Assembly: GCA_022071945.1 (NCBI GenBank)
Contig: JAJVIN010000006.1
Coordinates: forward strand, 104,911-168,910
Direction of reading: 5' to 3'
Origin: Thermoanaerobaculia bacterium
GTDB taxonomy: Bacteria; Acidobacteriota; Thermoanaerobaculia; UBA5066
Length of the DNA: 64,000 bases
In this document: positions 33,423-41,434 of the stretch, one piece after another
Numbering within the stretch: position 1 is the stretch's first letter
How the letters are laid out: the number at the start of each line of letters is the position of its first letter
Program-made: the position numbers and the translations under genes
The notes under the pieces: model-generated
What the model saw: only the letters and a program-made list of their open reading frames with translations
What the model was told of the DNA's origin: nothing
The model's database searches: none

Positions 33423-35888
33423 TCAAGAGAGCCCCCTCTCGATGACGCTCGCCGCCCGGCGCGCCTCGAATCTGAGCTGCCCTCTGAGCGCTTCCGGTCT
33501 CGCCATGATCAGAAGGAGCTGACCGAGCCCCGCCTGCGCGACGACCCCGAGCCCCTTGGACCCCTCGAGGAAGAGGCTCTGCGGCCCTCCCGTCTCGAGC
33601 TCCGCGGAGCGCGACTCCGCTGACTTCCAGAATGAGGTGAGGTCACCGATGAAGGACTCGGTTTCTGGCCCCTCGATCTCGCCAGCGGACGCGAGAGGGA
33701 GCCCGTCGGTCGTCGTCAGGAAGGCAGCGGTGACGTTCGACCCGGCACGAGTCAGATGATCCAGGACGAGCCCGAGGTCGAACTCGGGACGAGGTCCCCG
33801 TGATCGGAAGGCAAGGTTCTCCGCCCACTCGAAGAGACGAGATGCGGCTCCAGGACGTGGGGGCGCGGGGGCGGGTGCCTCGCCCAACGGAGCCTCTTCA
33901 ACCGGTATCTGAAGCGGCGCTCCCGGCTCCCCTTGTGGCGCGAGGGCCTCGGGCGCCTCTACATGCGCCGCCTTCTCGGTCAGTTCCTCGGCCCGTTCCG
34001 GTTCTACTCTGGCCAGAGCCTCGTAGGTGGCCCTCGCCTCGTCGACATACCCCTGGGCACGGTAGAGCTCCGCGAGTGTTTCCGAAACCGCCAGCGGAGC
34101 CTCTGCCCCAGCCGGGGCGGTCTCACCGAAAACGTCGAGCTGCGGCACGCCCTCCGCATCCGGGGATGGAGCGCCAGCCGTGGTTGGCGCGCCCTCGGCC
34201 GCCGCGAGTCCGAACGGCGTCTCCTCGAAGCCCCCGCTTCTCTCCACCACGGGCGGCAGGCTCTCGGGCAGCGCCTCGAGATCCTGTCTCCGTGGCTCTT
34301 CTGGCTCGACTGGAACGGACTCGAAGATCTCGACGAGCTCCTGCTCGGGACTGGGTCGTGCCCTCGGAGGCGTCGCGGGAAGAGCGGCGGATGGCTGCGC
34401 CGGCAAGACGGGTGGAACGGCGGACTCCCTCGAGGCCGGCGCTTCCTGGAAAAGAGACGAGATCGCGACCGTCTCGGCCGGCGAGGGAACGGGCTCCGGC
34501 TCACCGAATGGGACGATCGGGAGGATCGTCGTCTTTCCTTCATCGGCGGGTGGCCGGTGCTCCACGATCACGGGCGCCGGTGGCGTCAGGCCCAGGGGAG
34601 GCTGCCCCCCTGCGGTCTGGGGAACTCGTGCCGGCTCTTCGGATACCGGTAGCCGTGCAGGCGGAACCGGAGGGCGTGGAACCGGCGGGGGCGGGGCTGT
34701 GAAGGGCTGAGGAAGGACCGGACTTGCCGGCGGGATCCAGGCCTCGACGAGGGGTGATGGAAAGTCAGAGGCGGCTGGCACGGCCGGAGGAGGCTCTGGA
34801 GGCGGCGTGGGCTTCGGCTTGGGTACGATGAGGGGCGTCCTCCGCTCGGAGTCGAACGTCATCTCGAGGACGTCAGGACGGGCCGGCGGGGGCACCGGAA
34901 GGGGCGCGGGGGGAGCGGAAACGCCCGGGCTGGGCGGGCGAGGTGGGACCACGGGAGGAAGAGGTGAATAGGTCTGCGGCCGCACGGCCGGTGCCGAGGT
35001 GATGTTCTCCGGCGTCCATGCCGTTTGCGGGTAGGCAGAAGGCGCCGGCTGGACTCCGAACGGGACCCTCGCGGCGGGTACGGAAGGCACGGGGGGCACC
35101 GCCGGGAAGGGCGGAGGGACCGTTGCGGGCGGCACCGCAGGAGGCGGTCCCTGAAAACCCGGATACGAGATTCCGCCAGCGGGAAGAACGGCTCCTGCGG
35201 GAGGTCCGGACGGGGAAGGGATGGCGGCCGGGCTCACTCCGCTCACGATTCCGGCTGAGAAGAAGGGCTGCGAGCTGGTGACCGAGGGGGTGACGCCGGA
35301 AGGGAGCCTCGGCGCGAAGGGGGGAGGCACGGCGGAAGGAGGAGGCGGGGCCACAGTGGGTTTGAGCCCTGAGGCCATGGCCTCACGCCGCGCCGCCGGA
35401 GAGAGGTAACTCGCCGTGGTGCGGGGAATGTCCGGCAGCCCCGCGGCCTTGCGCGCCGCGGCCAGCTCGACATCGAGAGCCTGGACGATCTGGTTCACTT
35501 CCTTGTCGCCGGGGCTCAAGGCCCTGAAGACCTTGAGCTTCTTGATCGCCTCGACCTTCTCGCCCTTCTGGAGGTAGATGTCTCCCGCCATCCTGAGGGC
35601 CACGAGGTTTTCCCGGTCGTGCTTCAGCGCATTCAGGAAGTTCTCGAGCGCGTGATCCGGTCTGCCGAGATCCATATTCACGCGGCCCAGGGCGACATGC
35701 GCCGCCACGTAGGTCGCATGGATGGTCAAACCTCGCTCGAGGGTCTCCATCGCCTCGCGGAGCTTCCCTGCCTTGCGGTACTCGTCCGCAAGAGCAAGGA
35801 ACTGGCGCGAGGTGGGGTCCTTGATGAGGACCCGCTTGAGTTCCTCGAGACGGGAGACGGGCGGTGCTGGACGTCCGAACAGAGCCAT
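33423..35888 (-). CDS. TPR, proline-rich and roadblock/LC7-like protein
   Basis: 821 residues in three parts. Residues 1-150 are TPR-like ([40 protein letters not shown]). Residues about 165-690 are low-complexity and extremely rich in Pro, Ala and Val, with a short TPR-like helix near 620 ([20 protein letters not shown]). The last 120 resemble a roadblock/LC7 or MglB-like domain ([40 protein letters not shown]). Such domains regulate small GTPases or act as dimer platforms; no MglA-like GTPase is in the window. GGAG precedes the ATG. Cotranscription with accB-accC is suggestive but unexplained. Confidence 0.8.
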   Translation of the reverse strand: MALFGRPAPPVSRLEELKRVLIKDPTSRQFLALADEYRKAGKLREAMETLERGLTIHATYVAAHVALGRVNMDLGRPDHALENFLNALKHDRENLVALRMAGDIYLQKGEKVEAIKKLKVFRALSPGDKEVNQIVQALDVELAAARKAAGLPDIPRTTASYLSPAARREAMASGLKPTVAPPPPSAVPPPFAPRLPSGVTPSVTSSQPFFSAGIVSGVSPAAIPSPSGPPAGAVLPAGGISYPGFQGPPPAVPPATVPPPFPAVPPVPSVPAARVPFGVQPAPSAYPQTAWTPENITSAPAVRPQTYSPLPPVVPPRPPSPGVSAPPAPLPVPPPARPDVLEMTFDSERRTPLIVPKPKPTPPPEPPPAVPAASDFPSPLVEAWIPPASPVLPQPFTAPPPPVPRPPVPPARLPVSEEPARVPQTAGGQPPLGLTPPAPVIVEHRPPADEGKTTILPIVPFGEPEPVPSPAETVAISSLFQEAPASRESAVPPVLPAQPSAALPATPPRARPSPEQELVEIFESVPVEPEEPRRQDLEALPESLPPVVERSGGFEETPFGLAAAEGAPTTAGAPSPDAEGVPQLDVFGETAPAGAEAPLAVSETLAELYRAQGYVDEARATYEALARVEPERAEELTEKAAHVEAPEALAPQGEPGAPLQIPVEEAPLGEAPAPAPPRPGAASRLFEWAENLAFRSRGPRPEFDLGLVLDHLTRAGSNVTAAFLTTTDGLPLASAGEIEGPETESFIGDLTSFWKSAESRSAELETGGPQSLFLEGSKGLGVVAQAGLGQLLLIMARPEALRGQLRFEARRAASVIERGLS

Positions 35889-35911
35889 AAGTTCTCCACC
35901 TGAGAGTCTCG

Positions 35912-35940
35912 ATTCTAAGCGCGCGAGGCCCCTGGAGAAA
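35912..35940 (-). promoter_or_regulatory. Possible promoter of TPR/roadblock-accB-accC operon
   Basis: On the minus strand TTTCTC (35940-35935), a 17-base spacer and TAGAAT (35917-35912). The predicted start is about 17 bases before the ATG at 35888. The -10 is good and the -35 is poor; the -35 overlaps the A-tract of the neighbouring terminator. Confidence 0.45.
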
Positions 35941-35968
35941 AAGTCGGGCCGCCTCGAGAGGCGGCCCG
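35938..35968 (-). terminator. Strong intrinsic terminator of the pil/IPT operon
   Basis: On the minus strand a perfect 10-base stem (arms 35959-35968 and 35945-35954, loop CGAG self-pairing) is followed by a T-tract (AAAAA on plus, 35938-35942). It begins about 25 bases after the stop of the giant IPT lipoprotein. Confidence 0.85.
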
Positions 35969-35992
35969 AGTTGAACCGACTGGTTTACCGGA

Positions 35993-38900
35993 TCATGGAG
36001 TGACGGTCAGGGTGACGACGTACTGGTTGCGGTGCCGGACCGGCTGATTCGGCGGACCGCTGCAGACCGGGCTGTCCTCCGCGGACACCGTCACGGCATA
36101 GGTGCCCGGCGTGGTCCCGGCAAGGGCGCTGATCCGCGAAGACTGGCCGGAGGTCGGCGTCATCGAGAACCCGCCGGCCGCGGGGACCGGAACGGAGGCG
36201 ACCGACCAGTTGACGGGCGAGAAGTTGGACGGAGTCGCCGGAGTCACCGTCAGGAGGTCACCCGATCCGCCGGTCGTCGGAATCGACTGCACGGCGTTCC
36301 CGGTGATCGTGAACGGAGCGGCCGGATCGTTCAGGCGGAAGGTGTAGGTCCGCTGGGCCGTCAGCTGGGTCGACGAGGAATCCCGGACGGTGATAGTGAT
36401 CTGGGTCGAGGCCGTCGACTGACCCGGGTTCTGCCCGGCGAGCCCGCCCGGAACCAGCGGGGTCCCGCTGATCTCTCCGGTGGTCTGGCTGATGGAGAGG
36501 CCGGAGGGGAGCGCCCCGCTGAGAGTCCAGTTGTAGGGCGGGACACCACCCGATGCGGCCATCGTCTGCGAATACGGGCTGCAGATCGTCGCATCGGCCA
36601 GGGTCGGGGTGGTGATCTCGAGGTTACCCTGCTGGGGTCCGAGCTTCGTCACGTTGACGGTGAAGGTTGCCTGGTGACGCACCGTGCCGCAAGCGTTGTC
36701 GTTCGCCTGCAGGATGACGCTGTAGTTCCCGGCCGCAACCGACGGTCCGACGGTGATGGCGGTCGTCTGTCCGGTCTGGGAGCTGAGCGCGAATCCGGCC
36801 GGCAGGCTCGTCAGGTTGGAGATGGCCCACGTCACAGGCATGAAGTTGTGGGGTGAGATCGGGGTCGGATTCGGCAGCGCCGTGAAGGTCGCTGTCGTCC
36901 CGCCCGTGGAAGGAACGGTCTGGTTCGTGGAACCCTGGATCGTGAACGGAGCATTCGGGTCATTCAGCGTTAGGGTGTAGTCACGCTGGGTCGACTGCGC
37001 CGGATCCGAGGAATCGGTGACGCGGATCCTCAGAGCGATGTTCTGAGTGGCCACTCCGGCGTTCGCGGTCGAAAGCTGCGGCGTTCCGGAAACCTGGCCC
37101 GTGGCCGGGTTCAAGGACAGGCCCGCAGGCAGAGCGCCGCTTGCGACACTGTAGGTGTACGGGGTCTTCCCGCCGGTGGCCTGGAACGTGAAGGAGTACG
37201 GCGCACAAAGGTTTGCCGCCGTCGGCGCCGTCTCGGCCAAGATGAGGCCGCGGCAGCTGGTGTCCTTCGGGTTGTAGATCAATCCGTTGGAAAGCGTGGC
37301 GATACAGGCCGTCCTCGAGCTGCGGACGCGGACGTCGAACGCGGTGGGAACCCAGCGCTGACCCGAGACGGTTCCATTCAGAGTACAGGCCTGGGCGGTG
37401 GAGTCGAAGGCCGTGTTCGGGATGGCGGGAGCCACGAAAGTCAGGGCTCCGCTGTTCGTGATGGTCGCGTTCACGGTGCCGTAGACGACCCCGCCCCGCA
37501 TGATGTCCACGACGATCGGATCCTGGAAGTACTCACCCGCCACGGCGACGGTGGTGCCGCCATCCTGCGAGACCGCGTTGGGCGTCAGCGAAATGATGCG
37601 CATCTGGTCGATGCGGTAGCTCATCGCCACGGACACGGGGGCGCAGTTGATGGAGAGGGAGCGCAGCGTAATGCTTCCGCCGATGTTCACGCACGATAGT
37701 CCAGAGAGATAGAACTGGAGCGGATCGATCGGCGGCATCTGCAGGACGACCAGCCCAGCCGAGACGGAGACGACGTTCAACCTGAAACCGACGCCGTTAT
37801 CCGCCGTGAAGGTGGCTTCGATCGGCTCCTCGAAGTTGTTGCCGTAGATCGAGACGTTGGACGTCGTGTTGTAGGGAACGAGAGACGGGCTCGCCGAGAC
37901 CGCGGTCGGACATGCGAAGTAGCGGAAACTCTCGGGAGAAGTTGCCCGGCGTCCGGTGGCCGGATTCACGACGTCGACGGTGACCGTCGAGTTCGCGAGA
38001 CAGACGTTCGCGTTGGCCGCGATCGGAGTCAAGAAGATGATCCGGGTGGGAGTGATTTCGACCACGCTTGCCTCGACCCGGCACGCAGCGCTCTCCACGA
38101 AGACCTGCATCGGGAACTGGAAGTTCGCGCCAAAGATCGAAACGCGGGTCGGCTGGTCATTCGGGCCGCTGTTGGGGGAGATCGAGTAGATGACGGGGTC
38201 GAGAATCTGAGGTGTGTAGCTGTAGGCGTTCGCCATCCTCGCGCACGCCTGGTTCGGTCCCCCGACGTCGATCGTCACGACGAGGTCGACCGACTCAGGC
38301 GAATCGGGGTTGGTCAGCGTCCGGCGCGGGGTGGCAACCGAGATGAGGCCGTCGGAGACGCTCAGAATCGTGGCAGGTGAACCGCCGAACTCGACCCGGG
38401 TGGTGGCGACGACGGTGCCGAAGCCGCCGCCCTGGATCGACACGATGTCTCCGCCGCTGGCCGGGCCCGAGCCGGGGGCGACGGATGTGATGAAGAGGCG
38501 AGGATCTGTGTTGCAGGGAACCGTCGGACCCGATCCGCGGTAGGTGAAAGCGCGCGGCAGGGATGCGGTCTGCTCGTCAGGGCTGGCCCGGTTCGCGGTC
38601 ACCGTGACGTCCACGGTCTCGGAGACCTGGGGATCACGGAGGGTCCAGCGCGGGCTCAACACCGTGATCGTGTTCTGGGAAACGCTCTGAACGGAAGCCT
38701 GCAGGAGCCCGAAGGTAACCCGCGTGGCGGTGACATCGGTCCCGAAGTTGTTCCCGAACAGAGTGACCAACTCGCCACCCGCCGGAGATCCGACGTTCGG
38801 CGAGAGGGAACTGATCACGGTGAGGTTCGGGGCGCGGAACATGAAGGCCTTGATGAGGGTCGACTGACGCTCGGAGGGCAGTCCGACGTCGATCGTCACC

Positions 38901-40732
38901 TTGACGTCGACGATCTCCGGAATGCGCGGGTTGGCCAGCGTCCAGCGCGGCGTGAGAACCTGAATCGAGGTGTCGTTGACGGCCTGAACCGAGGCGGGCG
39001 CGGTGCCGAAGCTGACGCGGACCCGGCTGACCTCGGAGCCGAAGCCGTTCCCGTTGATGGTGACAAGCTGGTTCCCATCCGGGGATCCGACGTTCGGGTT
39101 GATCGACGTCACGACCGTCGCCGTTGCCCTGAATGTGAAGGAATTCGGGAGCGCGGCGGAGCGTTCGGTCGGCAGACCCATGTTGATCGTGACCGTGACC
39201 GTGACGGTCTCGGAGACGGCCGGATCCTTCAGGACGTACTTCGGCGTCGTCACCAGGATCGACGTATCGGACATGACGCTGATGCTGGCCTGAGCGGTCC
39301 CGAAGGTCACCCGCGCCTTGGCGATGTCCGACCCGAATCCGGTCCCCGTGATCGTTACGGCTTCGTTTCCATCCGGACTTCCCAGCTTGGGTGACACGGC
39401 GGAGACCGAGATTCCCTGTGGCGGAACGAAGGTGTAGGCGCGCGACAACGTCGCGAGCTTTTCGGTCATGAGACCGGCGTCGATGACGACAGTGACATCG
39501 ACCGTTTCGGAGACACCGGGACTCTTGAGCGTCCAGCGGGGCGTCACCACATTGATCGCTGTGTCCGACACGGCTTCGACCGTGGCTTGCACATTGCCGA
39601 AGAGAACGCGAGTGGTCGAGAGGATCGATCCGAAATTGGACCCCCGAATCGTGACGTTCTGTCCTCCGTCCGTGGAGCCCGTGCTCGGAGCGACCGATGT
39701 CACGATGGGCGTCGCGGGATACCGGTACGTGAAGGCCTGAGCGAGCCTGGCTTCCTGCTCAGAGACCTTTCCGAGGTCGACCGTCACGACGACGTCGACC
39801 GTCTCCGAAGCCCGCTGATCCTTCAGGGTGTACCGAGGAGTCCGGACGGTGATCTCGCTCTCCCCGAATCCTGTGATCGAGGCGGGGATTCCGCCGAAGG
39901 TCACGCGAGTCGTCGCCGCCGACCCAACGAAGTTGTTTCCGAAGACCGTGACCGTTTCGCCGCCATCGGGTGTTCCAAAGTTCGGATTGACCGAAGAGAT
40001 GGTGGCTCGCCTCTCGACACAGTAGTACGTGAACTTGACGATCGCCGCCTTGACCTCTCCGGCCTCGCCGGGGTTGATCACGACGAGCACGTCGACCGTC
40101 TCCGGCACCTTGGGATCGGCCAGGCTTCGAGCAGGGGTCCGCACCACGATCGAGTTTTCGCTCACGCTGACGATGGTGGCCCGGGCAGTCCCGAACAGGA
40201 CCCTCACGGCATCGGCGTTGGTCCCGAAGCGCCCACCTTGGAGAACGACCTCCTCGCCTCCGGCACAAGACCCAGACCCCGGAGAGATCGACGCGACGTA
40301 CGGTCCCTGGATCGGGACCGGCTGCCACTGGATCGTCCGGGTGGCCTTGCCACACTCTAAGGAAGCCGAGATATTGGAGTTCCCGGCGGACAGGCTTGCC
40401 AGAACGACCTCGGCATACCCGTTCTGAACCACCTTCGAAACGCTGGGAAGCCCCGTCTCGAGGAACGCGCCGAAATCCGTCGTGAAGAAGACGGAGGTCC
40501 CGTCGGGAACGACGGCTCCATTCTTCGTGACGATGGCGCGCACGATGATCCCGGAACCCGCGAGGGGTGTCACGGAGCTCACCTGCAGAGCCACGGAGAC
40601 ATTGCAGGTCCCGGGGGTTCCCCCTCCGCCGTTGTCCGTCTTGGGTTGCGTCGGAGACTCACCGGCACACCCGGCGAGGAAAAGAGCCAGCCCCGCAACC
40701 AAGGCCAGCGGCGTCGTCAGAGTTCGGCGCAT
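35993..40732 (-). CDS. Giant IPT/TIG-repeat lipoprotein with putative Ig domains
   Basis: About 1579 residues. The ATG at 40732 follows GAGGTGA; a GTG at 40741 is in frame. A signal peptide with lipobox (LALFLAGC) makes it a lipoprotein. Residues about 45-145 resemble a Big-1 domain (VFFTTDFGAF). About ten IPT/TIG repeats of roughly 100 residues follow, each with a variant of INPNVGSPDGNQLVTINGNG, the first seven very regular and the last three looser. The C-terminus has about four He_PIG-like Ig domains (LPAGLSLNPATGQVSGTPQL). Such architecture is typical of surface adhesins or fibres. It is the last gene of the pilMNOPQ run, which suggests a surface role near the pilus. Confidence 0.9.
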   Translation of the reverse strand: MRRTLTTPLALVAGLALFLAGCAGESPTQPKTDNGGGGTPGTCNVSVALQVSSVTPLAGSGIIVRAIVTKNGAVVPDGTSVFFTTDFGAFLETGLPSVSKVVQNGYAEVVLASLSAGNSNISASLECGKATRTIQWQPVPIQGPYVASISPGSGSCAGGEEVVLQGGRFGTNADAVRVLFGTARATIVSVSENSIVVRTPARSLADPKVPETVDVLVVINPGEAGEVKAAIVKFTYYCVERRATISSVNPNFGTPDGGETVTVFGNNFVGSAATTRVTFGGIPASITGFGESEITVRTPRYTLKDQRASETVDVVVTVDLGKVSEQEARLAQAFTYRYPATPIVTSVAPSTGSTDGGQNVTIRGSNFGSILSTTRVLFGNVQATVEAVSDTAINVVTPRWTLKSPGVSETVDVTVVIDAGLMTEKLATLSRAYTFVPPQGISVSAVSPKLGSPDGNEAVTITGTGFGSDIAKARVTFGTAQASISVMSDTSILVTTPKYVLKDPAVSETVTVTVTINMGLPTERSAALPNSFTFRATATVVTSINPNVGSPDGNQLVTINGNGFGSEVSRVRVSFGTAPASVQAVNDTSIQVLTPRWTLANPRIPEIVDVKVTIDVGLPSERQSTLIKAFMFRAPNLTVISSLSPNVGSPAGGELVTLFGNNFGTDVTATRVTFGLLQASVQSVSQNTITVLSPRWTLRDPQVSETVDVTVTANRASPDEQTASLPRAFTYRGSGPTVPCNTDPRLFITSVAPGSGPASGGDIVSIQGGGFGTVVATTRVEFGGSPATILSVSDGLISVATPRRTLTNPDSPESVDLVVTIDVGGPNQACARMANAYSYTPQILDPVIYSISPNSGPNDQPTRVSIFGANFQFPMQVFVESAACRVEASVVEITPTRIIFLTPIAANANVCLANSTVTVDVVNPATGRRATSPESFRYFACPTAVSASPSLVPYNTTSNVSIYGNNFEEPIEATFTADNGVGFRLNVVSVSAGLVVLQMPPIDPLQFYLSGLSCVNIGGSITLRSLSINCAPVSVAMSYRIDQMRIISLTPNAVSQDGGTTVAVAGEYFQDPIVVDIMRGGVVYGTVNATITNSGALTFVAPAIPNTAFDSTAQACTLNGTVSGQRWVPTAFDVRVRSSRTACIATLSNGLIYNPKDTSCRGLILAETAPTAANLCAPYSFTFQATGGKTPYTYSVASGALPAGLSLNPATGQVSGTPQLSTANAGVATQNIALRIRVTDSSDPAQSTQRDYTLTLNDPNAPFTIQGSTNQTVPSTGGTTATFTALPNPTPISPHNFMPVTWAISNLTSLPAGFALSSQTGQTTAITVGPSVAAGNYSVILQANDNACGTVRHQATFTVNVTKLGPQQGNLEITTPTLADATICSPYSQTMAASGGVPPYNWTLSGALPSGLSISQTTGEISGTPLVPGGLAGQNPGQSTASTQITITVRDSSSTQLTAQRTYTFRLNDPAAPFTITGNAVQSIPTTGGSGDLLTVTPATPSNFSPVNWSVASVPVPAAGGFSMTPTSGQSSRISALAGTTPGTYAVTVSAEDSPVCSGPPNQPVRHRNQYVVTLTVTP

Positions 40733-40759
40733 CGATATCACCTCGTCAGTCTCCAGCGC

Positions 40760-41404
40760 TCAGAAGGCGAATGCCAGACCCTTCCGAAGAAGGGAAAGGG
40801 CGCCTGGGCGTTCCGTACGGTTCACGTTTGCGGCTACTCGGCCCGCGGTACCCGAATAAATGAACGTCATGTTGAAGATCCCCGAGCCCTCGGCCTTGTT
40901 ACCGGCGTACGTCCGGCCCCGGAAAGTCACTTTCCCCGCGGCGCGGATCTCGCTCTTGCCGGTCTCCCGGTCGATCCCGCCGTTGTAGGGGAAGAGCTGG
41001 TCGAGCGGCGGCATGGAGAGCGCGGAGATACTCATGAACGGATAGTTGGAGAGCGTTGTGGTCGCTCCGGCGGGAACGATGACGTTTCCGGCGAACACCT
41101 CGCTCGCGGGCGCCTTCGTTCCTCCATCGACTCGCGACCACTCGATGATGTAGTCATCGATGCGCGTGTCGAGGAAGTTCGAGCTTCCGGACGAGGGGTT
41201 CTTGATGACGCTGCGGACGACCACCGAACTGAACTGCAGCAGCGTTCCGTCCCCGACGTTTTTCGTCGCCGGCAGGAGCTGGAAGTTCACCGTCAGGTAG
41301 ATGGGGTCCGCGCTGTCCCCCTGATCGTTGTTGTTGCACGCAGCGAGAAATCCGATGGCGGCGACAAGCACGAATACCGTTGAAACTCTGGAAATCCTCT
41401 TCAT
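40760..41404 (-). CDS. Lipoprotein of unknown function in pil operon
   Basis: 214 residues from the ATG at 41404 (GAGGGA upstream); earlier in-frame codons are less likely. Signal peptide and lipobox VAAIGFLAAC. The mature part is beta-rich (PIYLTVNFQLLPATKNVGDG, LLQFSSVVVRSVIKNPSSGS, DTRIDDYIIEWSRVDGG) and looks like one or two beta-sandwich domains; I recognise no family. It lies 30 bases after pilQ and 27 before the giant IPT lipoprotein, so both lipoproteins probably belong to the pilus operon and may act together. Confidence 0.85.
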   Translation of the reverse strand: MKRISRVSTVFVLVAAIGFLAACNNNDQGDSADPIYLTVNFQLLPATKNVGDGTLLQFSSVVVRSVIKNPSSGSSNFLDTRIDDYIIEWSRVDGGTKAPASEVFAGNVIVPAGATTTLSNYPFMSISALSMPPLDQLFPYNGGIDRETGKSEIRAAGKVTFRGRTYAGNKAEGSGIFNMTFIYSGTAGRVAANVNRTERPGALSLLRKGLAFAF

Positions 41405-41434
41405 GTCATTTCCCTCAAGCATGCTCATTCGGGC

